Notes: generated by a model from the sequence alone, not told the origin. 64,000 nt of DNA from Glaciecola sp. KUL10 (GCF_003203515.1 NZ_BGNG01000004.1:300278-364277); one strand, 5' to 3'; shown: positions 28,520 to 37,916, numbered from the stretch's first letter. Translations and numbers: made by a program.

Positions 28520-29504
28520 AAGCTACGTGACAAGACTGTCTCTTGTTAAGCCTATTAAGCAAAACGAGTATAGGAATTAGCAGGATAAATGCGGTGTTTG
28601 AAGGAGCCGAAACTACAGGCGTGGAGTTTGGATTTGAGCTTGGGGTGATGTCGCCAGAACCATCAAATAAATAAAAGTGGAACTGACGATTACCCGTGTA
28701 TGATTTAGCCGCAACTGCACCATCGAAATCGCCCCCTGAAACTACTGCATAAGGGGCAATAATCGAGCCTTTCGGCGAATAATTCATAAAATCAACTGTT
28801 TCGGCTTCATAGAAATTCCAAACAATATTGGGAGCGCTCGCCAAATCAAACCCGCTGTTGCCTACATTGTTACCTGTGAAAGTTACATTTTTACCAGATA
28901 CATTAATAACAACAGTATCAGCTAAGCCTTTATTTAGACGAAGCTCTTGATTTGGAAGGCTAAGATCCTGAGCGCTGACATTAAATACAGCAAGTTGCTC
29001 ACTGCCAGTATAGCTAAAGTTCGAGTTAGAAAAGTTGCCATTGGTCTGTAGGTTTTTTAATACGACTGAATCAGTGTATACCTGATTTAAAACACTATTT
29101 GCATAGGCAATATCAGATGCACTGGCTGTTCTTCTCGGAATATGGCTGTCAACATTAGCATTGAGTGCGCCACCATATACGATGCTACTACCGTTGAGTG
29201 TTCTTATTTGGCTGGCATTTATATCACCTAGCACAATGACTGCATCGACATCGCCGTCATAACCATTTGCGCTTGTCAGCCGAGAGCCAATTTCTAAATT
29301 GTTTGTATAACCACCAGAGCCATTACTGATTCCGGATACATTACCACCTATAATCGCGCTTCCATAAACATGCCCATCACTGCCAGCGTAGTCGCCCAAG
29401 ATAATTAGGTTGTGAGTGCCAATGGTTGATTCTGTGGAGACTGCTAAGCATGAAAACATGCATAGTAAAACTGCTGATATTGTTGAACGCAAAGAATTGA
29501 ACAC
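28512..29504 (-). CDS. Choice-of-anchor A family protein with PEP-CTERM-like tail
   Basis: 330 residues from a GTG start that gives a signal peptide (STISAVLLCMFSCLAVS). The body matches choice-of-anchor A domains: LIILGDYAGSDGHVYGSAII, then a DVDAVIVLGDINASQI strand and a FNFYE-like core (IVWNFYEAETVDFMN). It ends GSIIAPYAVVSGGDFDGAVA, then SYTGNRQFHFYLFDGSG. A Pro/Ser linker leads to a C-terminal VSAPSNTAFILLIPILVLLN followed by basic RLNKRQ. This is the three-part sorting signal of exosortase substrates, in the V-APS variant. The tail then runs on for SCHVACA, which is unusual, because the reading frame overlaps the next gene by eight bases. A cell-surface matrix protein is the likely role. 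Confidence 0.8.
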   Translation of the reverse strand: MFNSLRSTISAVLLCMFSCLAVSTESTIGTHNLIILGDYAGSDGHVYGSAIIGGNVSGISNGSGGYTNNLEIGSRLTSANGYDGDVDAVIVLGDINASQIRTLNGSSIVYGGALNANVDSHIPRRTASASDIAYANSVLNQVYTDSVVLKNLQTNGNFSNSNFSYTGSEQLAVFNVSAQDLSLPNQELRLNKGLADTVVINVSGKNVTFTGNNVGNSGFDLASAPNIVWNFYEAETVDFMNYSPKGSIIAPYAVVSGGDFDGAVAAKSYTGNRQFHFYLFDGSGDITPSSNPNSTPVVSAPSNTAFILLIPILVLLNRLNKRQSCHVACA

Positions 29505-29767
29505 GGGAGTTGGAGCCTTTAAAAAAGTGAAAACAACATACGACTACAAAGAAAAGTCTACATTTAAAGCGCTATATTAATAGTTTTTGAGTAATTTGTC
29601 ACCAATGAAAGCACTTTCATTAGTTTGAAACGCGTGAGTGTGTACTACTTAGATATGCACACAGGTATATATTGAAAAATAACCCTTTTATATTATGTAG
29701 ATACGCAGATACGCAGTTTATATACTTAGTATTAATCAAATATTACAGTCGGTGAAAAAGCGCGCAT

Positions 29768-32081
29768 ATGACTATAAAAAATTGGCTTTATGGCAAGGTA
29801 CAATTCGTTTTTTTGGTCATTACGCTGGGTTTTTACTCTAATCACCTTGTACATGCAAACGTCGCAACTAACGTAAATACAGATCCCTCAGAAGCTTCTA
29901 GCCAAGCTATTGAAAACGTCTTAATCATTGGTAAACATCCCAACAACAATTTGTTCGAATATGCGTCGAGTGTCAGCACGATGTCCTCAGAAACAATCCA
30001 AGCTTGGAACATTCAAAATGCTGAAGATATAGTATTGAGCATGGCCAATGTGGACGCTCGAACGCGCTCGCCAATGAGTGCAAATATCTCTATTCGTTCA
30101 GTAGGTTCTGAAAACTGGCATATCAACGCCAACCAAGGCGTGGCTCAAGCAGTGGACGACGTCAGTATTCAAGGAGCATATGCGAGCAAACTATCTATGT
30201 TCGACTTGCAAGGTGTTGCTGTATATCGAGGCCCTCAAACTGCGCTCTTTGCTATCAATAGTACGGGAGGGGCAATTAATTTTGAAACGATCAAACCATT
30301 GATGAACGAGTTTGAGGCTAGTACCAATGTGCGATTTGGACGGTACAATAGGCGAGAACTTAGCGCTGCGCTCAACTTGCCCTTAGTAGAAGATGTGGCA
30401 CTGCGCATGGCTATGAGTAATACCAAACGCGATCCACTATGGTTTAATGCATTTACAAACACAATGATGGGAAGTGTTGACCAGCGAGGTTTTAGAACGC
30501 ATCTTCAGTGGGATATGTCTTCGCAAAACTCCCTACTTGTTACGTATCAGTACGGCAGCGACAACGGCAGTCGAGTACCTTACTTAGGAATCGGATATTG
30601 GCAAACAGATGGCGAAAATGTTGAAGACGGGCGCATAGTCGATATCACCGCCCCATTGGACTGTCAGGCTTTGTTACCTTCCAACAGTAGTAGTTTCAAC
30701 CAAAAAAGCAATTGTGTCACCGTGAGACCATTTAGTGGTAATCAGGCCGTGGCTGGTGGGGCAAGCGATTGGTACACAACATACGACCCTGCAGATGATG
30801 TCAGTAATGTCAGATTTGAGTCATTAAAAATAAATTACACTCAATTCTTTGAGCGTTTCGAATTAAATACATTGGCAGTCATCGACAGCGTTAAATCGGA
30901 CTATATTGAAAGCTTAAGCAATAATCCATTTGGGCTTGCTTTTATGCCTTCGCAAACCAATGATAAATCACATTGGATGTATGAATTTAGGCTTAATTCT
31001 TTAAAAGACTCAAATTCTGTATGGATGGTTGGGGTAACCATCAGTAATAGTCAGGACTATTTTGGCACTGTTATAACCCGAACTGATTCGGGCGGTGCGC
31101 GATTTGGTATCGTCCCCGCTGTATCGATTGACCAAGATAATCAAACCTATTCTGGATTTGCGGCATACGAATATTCTTTAAATCAACAGTGGTCAATATC
31201 TGCAGACATTCGTTACAGTAAAAACAAGCAATCTGGCCTTAGCACCGCCAATGTATTGGCAAAAACGGATAACGCAACGCCATCTGGAGAGCCTTTAGAT
31301 AGTGGAATGTATATCACGAGGACACTTCTACAGGCACTCACTCAGAATGTGAGTGGCCCATGTCCGCCGGGGGTTTTTGGCTGGGGCTTTTGATACAAGG
31401 GCATTGGCTGCGTTTGTTGGTGCGGCAGATGATCCGGTTGCACCCGAGACCTTAGATGTATTGGAATTTGGATGGAAATATCAAACAAATGATCTATCTT
31501 TTGATCTTGCAAGTTTTTATTACAAGTGGGAAGACAAACAAACCTTTGACTTAAATAATGAAGGCAATCCTGCTTTTTTGAACATACCTAAAGCGAATGT
31601 CTATGGGTTTGACGGGGACCTTAAATGGCGAATATCAGACAATTGGCAATTAAATCTCAGCACAGGCTCGCTGCAAAGTGAAATAGTTGACGCAGGCAAT
31701 TTAAGGTTTACCGAAAAAGGAAAGACATTATCGCACACACCTCGTTGGTCCCATGCGTTTTTGCTTTCATATTTTTTGGAAAACAAATTAGGAGAGTCTA
31801 GTGTTAATCTTAGTCATCGATATAAAAGCCAAGTCTATGACAATAATGCAAACACTGAATACAATGTTATCGAAGCTCAAGCGCTTTGGAATATTTCGAT
31901 GAAACATCAATTTAAACAAAGCAACCGTTTAAGTTATAGTATTGAAGCTGGTGTTGAGAACATTAGCGGTGAAAAACACTGTCATTCATTGACCGATAAC
32001 GCGAGCCTTTCATACGCTGTTCAATGTCGCCCTAATGTAGGAAATGCTCAGTGGTATCTAGGCTTGAGAGTAGATATGTGA
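29768..32081 (+). pseudogene. TonB-dependent receptor, split by a frame change and probable deletion
   Basis: The first frame (29768-31393, 541 residues) has a signal peptide, TonB-box region (ENVLIIGKHPNN), full plug (ISIRSVGSENWHIN, VAVYRGPQTALFAINSTGGA) and early barrel strands. It then ends ...GPCPPGVFGWGF. A second frame, offset by one base (31353-32081), continues as RRGFLAGAFDTRALAAFVGA through the last barrel strands. It is open only from 31353, directly after a TGA. The junction must lie at 31353-31390, in a GC-rich run with GGGGG and TTTTT. Receptors of this kind usually have further residues between the CPPG-like loop and the GFxAG strand, so part of a hairpin may be missing too. 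A 7-bp inverted repeat (CACTCAC/GTGAGTG, 31335-31355) abuts the break. A sequencing error remains possible. Confidence 0.82.
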
Positions 32082-33715
32082 TGTGTAGGCTTTTACTTTG
32101 TGTGCTTCTTTTAACGTGTGCAGGTTCACTCTTTGCGCAACAAAAGGCTGATCTCAAAGAAAAGAACAATATCAATATATTACTTGTTCATGGCTTTAAT
32201 CCAACATTGCCTTGGTCTCAAGACTTTATTCAAGGGGTGGCCAAGGGGACGAAAAACGCAGAACAACAAGTAAACGTGTTTGTTGAATCAGTCTATTCTG
32301 AGTATTCTGAGGACGCGATAGACTTTAAGACGGTAGCAGATAGCCTAATCGTAAAGTACAAGAACATTCAAATTGATGTGATCGTTGGCGATAACATTCA
32401 CTCAAGTGAGTTTGTAGAGTACCTCCGTACAAGTGGTTTATTTGAGGGGGCTAAGTTGGCGGTTTTTGACCCCATAAAGGTTTACGATCCTCAAAGCACT
32501 GAAATCATCAGTCCCTATCAAATTTTTAACGCTGCAAATATAAAACTTCAGGTAGAAAACGTTTTCGCGATGGTACCCGCCCCTTCTAGAATTATTTTAA
32601 GTCGCTCAAAAGAAAATTTGTTCATACATCATTACAATGAGATAAAAAAATACCGTGATGAACATCTTCCGAATGTACAAATAGAACTCTGGGGTCTTGA
32701 TAAACCAGAAGTGTTTGAGCAAAGGACCGAGTTGACGCCTCAAGATCTATTCTTCTATTTTCCTGTTTTTTACGATGTTGATGGTACAAACATCCCGCCC
32801 AAACTCTTCTTAAGAAAGTTTGCGACTGACCTTAAATCACCGATTTTTAGTTTTTACTCTACTTTTATGGGCGAGGGGATTGTTGGGGGACTAGTTTACG
32901 ATGCAGCGGTACAAGGTGAGTCGGCCATTTCGTTTGCACTAGCAAGCCTTGGGTTTGCTAGCCTGCAACAAGACTTTCCTACTGCCATTTGGATGTATGA
33001 CTATGCGCAAGTTAAACGTTTTGATTTAACAATATTGCAAGATAAGGATGATGTTATAATTATTAATCCACCATCATCCATTTTGAATGAATACCCCCTA
33101 CATTTAGCAGGGCTCATCATGCTCTTTGGTTTGTTGCTATTTCTTTTATTCCTTTACAAAAATCGCAAGCTCAACCGCGCTTACGAAGAGCTTGAAATAG
33201 CACATGCTGTGGTCGAAAAAACAGCTAACCAAGCCATTGAAGCATCCAATGCAAAAAGTAAATTTCTCGCCATTGTCAGTCACGAAATAAGAACCCCAAT
33301 TAATGGTTTGATGGGGGTATTAGAAATGCTCCAACATACAAAGCTTGAGTCAAATCAGACTAAGTTGTTGAACATGGGAATTTACTCTTCAGAATCACTA
33401 TTGCGTACCGTTAATGACATTCTTGATTTCTCCAAATTGAATTTAAAAAAATTCACTTTAGATGCAAGTGTCTTCTCTCCGCGAGAACTCATGAACGAAG
33501 TCTTTCAGTATGCTGAAGTCATAGCTGGGGCAAGTGGTCTTAAGGTTAAGGTCGATTTGACACGATTGGTCGATGTGCCATTGTTGGGCGACAAAAGTCG
33601 AATCAAACAGATTTTTGATAACTTGATTAACAATGCCGTTAAATTTACCTCTTATGGCTCAATTAGCATAAACGCAAGGGTGATCCGTACGGGCCAGTTC
33701 GGTCACAAACTCTAA
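32081..33715 (+). CDS. Sensor histidine kinase with ABC-substrate-binding-like sensor, truncated ATPase domain
   Basis: 544 residues. The ATG at 32081 shares its A with the TGA of the receptor gene (TGATG), indicating translational coupling; an in-frame start 10 codons earlier is inside the receptor frame. A signal peptide leads to a periplasmic domain resembling ABC substrate-binding sensors (INILLVHGFNPTLPWSQDFI...IDVIVGDNIHSSEFV). A membrane helix lies near 341-360, and a HisKA domain has its phospho-acceptor His401 in VSHEIRTP. The ATPase domain reaches only its N box (FDNLINNAVKFT) and then stops at RTGQFGHKL. The ATP-binding G boxes are absent, so kinase activity is not expected. The receiver domain of the original hybrid kinase follows in another frame. 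Confidence 0.8.
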   Translation: MCRLLLCVLLLTCAGSLFAQQKADLKEKNNINILLVHGFNPTLPWSQDFIQGVAKGTKNAEQQVNVFVESVYSEYSEDAIDFKTVADSLIVKYKNIQIDVIVGDNIHSSEFVEYLRTSGLFEGAKLAVFDPIKVYDPQSTEIISPYQIFNAANIKLQVENVFAMVPAPSRIILSRSKENLFIHHYNEIKKYRDEHLPNVQIELWGLDKPEVFEQRTELTPQDLFFYFPVFYDVDGTNIPPKLFLRKFATDLKSPIFSFYSTFMGEGIVGGLVYDAAVQGESAISFALASLGFASLQQDFPTAIWMYDYAQVKRFDLTILQDKDDVIIINPPSSILNEYPLHLAGLIMLFGLLLFLLFLYKNRKLNRAYEELEIAHAVVEKTANQAIEASNAKSKFLAIVSHEIRTPINGLMGVLEMLQHTKLESNQTKLLNMGIYSSESLLRTVNDILDFSKLNLKKFTLDASVFSPRELMNEVFQYAEVIAGASGLKVKVDLTRLVDVPLLGDKSRIKQIFDNLINNAVKFTSYGSISINARVIRTGQFGHKL

Positions 33716-33797
33716 AATACAGAGTCTAAGCTTTGATATAAACGAAATAATAGAACGCAAAATACTGCTTGTCGAAGACAATGTAATCAATCAAGAA

Positions 33798-34148
33798 ATG
33801 GCGAAAATGCAGCTTTCTCTCTACGGACTTAGTTGTGACGTGGCGAATGATGGACAAGAGTGTATTGAGAAAATGCTCGAAGTATCAAAACCTTACGATA
33901 TTGTTTTAATGGATATTCAAATGCCTCGTCTCGACGGATACGCGGCTACCAAAATGATCCGATGCGGAGACGCGGGTAGTGTTCACAAAGATATTCCAAT
34001 CGTGGCACTTACTGCCCATGTATCTCTTGATGAGCAACAGCTAGCACATGCCGTGGGGATGAACAGTCATATTAATAAGCCGGTTGAAAGCGTCAAACTT
34101 GTCACTGAAATCTATCGCTTACTGTCGAGTTACAAAACTGCAGCTTGA
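33798..34148 (+). pseudogene. Receiver-domain fragment of the broken hybrid kinase
   Basis: 116 codons from the first ATG, but the receiver domain really begins upstream at KILLVEDNVINQEM (33759-33800). That segment has no ATG, GTG or TTG start before the in-frame TGA at 33681. The phospho-acceptor is in DIVLMDIQMPRLDG, the Thr in VALTAH and the Lys in INKPVE. Sequence before it (KIQSLSFDINEIIERK) looks like the linker joining an ATPase domain to a receiver. The piece is therefore best read as the 3' end of the kinase gene at 32081, cut off by a deletion with frame change between 33684 and 33715. Confidence 0.72.
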
Positions 34149-34209
34149 CTGCATCATTAATCACCTTATATTTGATTGGATAGATATACAGGCGACTTTG
34201 GGAGATAAA

Positions 34210-34872
34210 GTGATTAACCAATTCAATGTAACTGAACTTAGAGTGCTAGGCGTGCTTCTCGAAAAAGAAGTGACCACGCCTGATTATTACCCAATGACAT
34301 TAAATAGCATCACAGCTGCTTGTAACCAAAAAAGCAATCGAGAGCCAGTGATGACGCTGAGTGAATCTGAGGTGCAAGAAGCTTTAGACTCACTCAATCA
34401 ACAGCGCTTGTTGTTTGAAGAACAATCTGCTCGTGTTACTAAGTATAAACATCGCTTTTGCAATACTGAATTTAGTAGTTTGCAATTTAGTGCTCAGCAA
34501 GTCGCCGTGTTATGTGTACTGTTTCTTCGGGGTCCGCAGACGCCCGGTGAATTGCGCACTCGAACGCAACGCTTGGCACAGTTTACAAGCGTTGATGAGC
34601 TTGAGGCTTGTTTACAGAGCTTACAACACTTTAATGGCGAGCAGCTTGTGCATAGATTAGCTCGGGAACCCGGAAAGCGAGAATCTAGGTATATCCATTT
34701 ATTCGCTGATGCAGAGGCGACGCTTATCAAAGGTGAAACGCCTGAGGGCTCTTCAAACATAAGTATCGCTAGCAATGACCAAGACTTAGCGCAAAGAGTT
34801 GAACTATTAGAACTTGAAGTAGAAGAGCTTAAAGTACAGCTCTCAACACTTATCAGTAAGTTACCCAGTTAA
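34210..34872 (+). CDS. yceH: YceH family protein (DUF480)
   Basis: 220 residues from GTG 34210, preceded by GGGAG at 34200-34204 with a 5-base spacer. An in-frame ATG at 34084 lies inside the receiver fragment and gives a non-conserved tail, so it is rejected. The protein shows the DUF480 tandem winged-helix pattern. The first wing has LRVLGVLLEKEVTTPDYYPM and LNSITAACNQKSNREPVM. The second repeat contains VAVLCVLFLRGPQTPGELRT, and a coiled-coil C-terminus (VELLELEVEELKVQL) ends it. Its function is unknown beyond probable nucleic-acid or protein binding. It converges on the methyltransferase gene with three bases between stops. Confidence 0.88.
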   Translation: MINQFNVTELRVLGVLLEKEVTTPDYYPMTLNSITAACNQKSNREPVMTLSESEVQEALDSLNQQRLLFEEQSARVTKYKHRFCNTEFSSLQFSAQQVAVLCVLFLRGPQTPGELRTRTQRLAQFTSVDELEACLQSLQHFNGEQLVHRLAREPGKRESRYIHLFADAEATLIKGETPEGSSNISIASNDQDLAQRVELLELEVEELKVQLSTLISKLPS

Positions 34873-34875
34873 GTC

Positions 34876-35514
34876 TTATTTTAAGTTGGCAGTTAGCGCA
34901 TAAAAGTGGGTGTTTTCCCAGCGGTTGTATTCTGCTGGGTAGATGTCAAACACCTCTACATTAGCGAAGCCACAACTTTCAAGTAGCTTAATTTCATTGT
35001 CTAGGTGTCGATAATTGGAATAATAATTACTGCCAATTTCTTCTGAGAAACCAGCTACTGTAACATCTTCATGTACACCCAACTGATTTTTGACGATAAG
35101 TTGGCCCGTTGGTTTCAAATAACGTTTGATATTTGCATAGATGGATTTAGCTTCATCTTCATTGAAGTAGTTCATAACGCCAAATAGAGACAAGACGTCA
35201 ACAGGAGATAAATGTAAGTCTAAATTGAGCACGTCAGCATTGATAATATCGACGTTTGGAGCATCAACAATGAACTTCGAAAAGTTTTCATATCTTTCGA
35301 CCGCTGTAATGTGCCCAAATTCGTCTACAATTGCATTGATTAACAACCCTGTGCCCGCCCCTAAATCTAGTAAGTGCTTGTCTTTAGAGGCGCGTTCTTT
35401 CATGAAGGCAATATCAAATGCAGAAAAATCCTTGGCTTTGTTGCGCGTTTCTGTCGGTTCTTTGATATTAGCTGCCATTTTATCGTAGTAGCTCATTACA
35501 TCTTGGTTTTTCAT
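34876..35514 (-). CDS. Class I SAM-dependent methyltransferase
   Basis: 212 residues with motif I LLDLGAGTGLLINAI near residue 50, an acidic strand end (ITAVERYENF) and the motif II/III region VDVLSLFGVMNYF. The class transfers a methyl group from S-adenosylmethionine; the acceptor cannot be told. It starts one base after the stop of the HAD/nucleotidyltransferase gene in a minus-strand operon that also holds a LicD-type gene. A role in tailoring a small molecule or sugar of that cluster is therefore likely. Confidence 0.85.
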   Translation of the reverse strand: MKNQDVMSYYDKMAANIKEPTETRNKAKDFSAFDIAFMKERASKDKHLLDLGAGTGLLINAIVDEFGHITAVERYENFSKFIVDAPNVDIINADVLNLDLHLSPVDVLSLFGVMNYFNEDEAKSIYANIKRYLKPTGQLIVKNQLGVHEDVTVAGFSEEIGSNYYSNYRHLDNEIKLLESCGFANVEVFDIYPAEYNRWENTHFYALTANLK

Positions 35515-35515
35515 A

Positions 35516-36772
35516 TTACCAACTCTTTACAAATTTGATTGCGTTTTTGTAGTCTTCGTATGTGTCGACGTCTTGTGCTCTAATATTCAAAAAAGGCAAA
35601 GGCAATAAACCTTCAATTTGATTAAATACATTGCTGGTCAAATAGCGTATGTGTTTTTTCTGAATTTTAGCGGGTCCGGACCATTCAAAGTCGCCGCATT
35701 CACGCGAAAAAGAAGTGACTTGGTTTTGGTCATCCACGCGCAAGAATACCGCATCCTCTGAAATAATTCGGCTACCTCCTACGTACTCTCCGTCATAGCC
35801 TATGCATCTTTGAATGTCATCAGGATGCACGACAAGATCACCATCCCAAGCTACACAATATTCGTTGGCATGACGCGCCCCTAGGTACAGACTGGTGCCT
35901 GTTTTTGTTTGAAAGTAATCATGGTTATAGACAAATACTACGTCTGTGCGTAGTTCTAAAACCGCTTTTACGACACTGCGTGCTTGATAACCTATCACGA
36001 CACGTAAGTCTTCGACCTCTTCAAACGCTTTTAGCTGTAGATGAATGAGTTTTGTGCCTTCAATTTCAATCAGTGCTTTTGTTTTTGATAAACCAAGCCT
36101 AGACCCAATGCCTGCGCAACTTAATACGATCGACGTACCAGGCTGGGGGGAATTAATTTGATTAATCAAGCGAAGTAAACTAGCTTCTTCAAATACGCAA
36201 TAATCTGCAATTGCTAAAATGCTATTGGCGGGATAATGCGTAAGACCACAAGCGATCGATACGTCCGCTAAACGCATCGCTTCCATATCGTTGTTTCCAT
36301 CACCAATAAATACAACTGTGCGGCCTAATGATTGATAATGTTCGACGATTTTTTCTTTTTTGAGAATACTGTTCAATTTGACTATTTTGTTGTTCTCAAC
36401 AATTGCATCAGATGAAAAACAAGCACAGTCTAATTTTTCAGTAATGCCGTTAACCCACTCTTTGCAATTACCGGTTGCGATAGCACATTGTTCTGGGTGT
36501 GAATTGATAAACTCTGTGAGCTTTGGAAACAATTTGACTTTAGAGAGCGCAGTTTTCACTATATCAATGTCGAATTGACCTAAAATCCCCACTCGCTGAA
36601 TAAAGCTTTCTACAAAAGGCACGTTGCCCGCAATCGTTTGTTCCGTAAGAGCATTGATTTGTGCTTCAACATTACACGCCTTTGCAATAACCGGTAAGGT
36701 TTCTTCTTGAGTAATCGTGCCATCTAAATCAAATATAAAGACGGCTGGTTTTTTAGTGTTAAAATTAGTCAT
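35516..36772 (-). CDS. HAD phosphatase / nucleotidyltransferase fusion
   Basis: 418 residues in two domains. Residues 1-205 are a SerB-like HAD phosphatase: DLDGT (15-19), the cap, and GDGNNDMEA (157-165). Residues 213-418 are a sugar-phosphate or choline-phosphate nucleotidyltransferase: LSCAGIGSRLGLSKTKALIE replaces the common GxGxRLxxxTxxxPK, with later AWDGDLVV and VDTYEDYKNAI. The fusion could dephosphorylate one intermediate and activate another as an NDP or CDP derivative. Its start overlaps the stop of the LicD-type gene by eight bases, which ties it to phospho-ligand decoration as in LicC/LicD systems. The exact substrate is unknown. Confidence 0.82.
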   Translation of the reverse strand: MTNFNTKKPAVFIFDLDGTITQEETLPVIAKACNVEAQINALTEQTIAGNVPFVESFIQRVGILGQFDIDIVKTALSKVKLFPKLTEFINSHPEQCAIATGNCKEWVNGITEKLDCACFSSDAIVENNKIVKLNSILKKEKIVEHYQSLGRTVVFIGDGNNDMEAMRLADVSIACGLTHYPANSILAIADYCVFEEASLLRLINQINSPQPGTSIVLSCAGIGSRLGLSKTKALIEIEGTKLIHLQLKAFEEVEDLRVVIGYQARSVVKAVLELRTDVVFVYNHDYFQTKTGTSLYLGARHANEYCVAWDGDLVVHPDDIQRCIGYDGEYVGGSRIISEDAVFLRVDDQNQVTSFSRECGDFEWSGPAKIQKKHIRYLTSNVFNQIEGLLPLPFLNIRAQDVDTYEDYKNAIKFVKSW

Positions 36773-37696
36773 CTTGTTTAAATATAAATTCGCTTTTGAG
36801 TTGAGCTTTCTTGATCGTATCTATTGATACGCATTCCCAATTTTCTCCATCACCTACCGACAGATCTTTTTTCGGGGAGCGCCAATTTCCATAAGTAAAA
36901 CGCAGATAACCATCTGGATCATTGGGGACATATATATTCGTTCCTTGCCAATTTATTTTATCAAGGCCATCTAAGTGACAAGCTGGATTATGCCAAGCAC
37001 CGAAACTACTCAACTTAATTGCTTTATCTCCGACGATGCCTTTAATGGCGATAGATACCGAAAATGGTTGATACGCACCTGCAACTTTCGGTTTAAAGCT
37101 TATATAAAAATGCAACGCACAATCATTACAATCACTGTCTCTTCTTACTGACCAATCAATAGCATCGTCAATTTTTTGAACTTGCTCAACTAACAGTTTT
37201 TCAAGCAACGGTGCAAAACGCGCCTCACAGGCCAAATCAATATCATCATCCCATGCAATGAGGTCACCATCGCGCATAATGCCTAGCAAGGTGCCATAAT
37301 CAATGTGAAGGGGTAAGGCTCGCTCATACGCGGCACCACATAGGGTTGTGATGACTCTACGGGCTAGTGCTAGTGTATTGTCGTGTTGAAAAGGGTAGAG
37401 AGTTTCGCCGCTATTTTTATAGTATTTTTTTGCGGTGTAATGACTTGGTTGGAAGGTATGCCAAGCTCTTCAATCAGTTGCTTCTTGATCGTACCTTCCC
37501 AATAACTGGCGATTAATATTTCATCGTAATCATAATCACCCATATTGCCGGGGGAAATAACGAGTAAGCCATTAAAGTACTGGCCGTGTTTATCTGTATC
37601 GTTGTCAACCGCAGCTAAGTATTCTCTTTTATCTGGCAAGTTTTTGAGAAGTTGTTTGGCTGAGTTACCTGTGCCAAAAATAAGTGTCTTAATCAC
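36765..37696 (-). pseudogene. LicD-type transferase with N-terminal Rossmann domain, frame broken at an A7 run
   Basis: The frame from 37696 encodes a Rossmann-like domain (IKTLIFGTGNSAKQLLKNLP, YLAAVDNDTDKHGQYFNG, YDEILIASYWEGTIKKQL) but ends at 37370 as a stray tail. In the minus-one frame the protein continues KKYYKNSGETLYPFQHDN into a LicD domain with DYGTLLGIMRDGDLIAWDDD to the stop at 36765. The LicD frame has no ATG or GTG between its upstream TGA (37472-37470) and the LicD core; only a TTG exists at 37289. Both frames overlap at a run of seven A (minus strand, 37425-37431). One extra A, or a minus-one slip there, joins them seamlessly. LicD proteins attach phosphocholine-type groups to glycans. 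This could be a mutation, a phase switch, programmed slippage or a sequencing error. Confidence 0.8.
37425..37431 (-). other. Homopolymer A7: frameshift site in the LicD-type gene
   Basis: Minus-strand CCG CAA AAA AAT ACT; the heptamer A AAA AAT has the X XXY YYZ form of a minus-one slip site. Slippage of the ribosome or polymerase, or a change between seven and eight A, would restore the fused Rossmann-LicD reading frame. Confidence 0.6.
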
Positions 37697-37916
37697 GGCG
37701 TTCTCACGCTAGTTTTATAAGTTGCTCTTTTTATTCAATTTATATGCCATGCTGTGGTTTTTTATATTTCGCGCAAAAAAACACTTCTCTTTAAATGCCT
37801 AAAAGTAAAAAGCCTTGTTAAATTATGACTTTAGCGCTAGTTTAAATTCATTGTTAACAGATACAGACTTTATATATACAGCAATGACAAATGGCGCTAT
37901 CAATATAAACAAGGGC

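Noticed and set aside
29700..29760. Short tandem GATACGCA repeat before the second receptor gene
   Set aside because: Only two copies and no symmetry; too little to call a regulatory or repeat element.
34084..34209. Upstream start for YceH
   Set aside because: It would lie within the receiver fragment; GTG 34210 has GGGAG at the right distance and begins at the conserved N-terminus.
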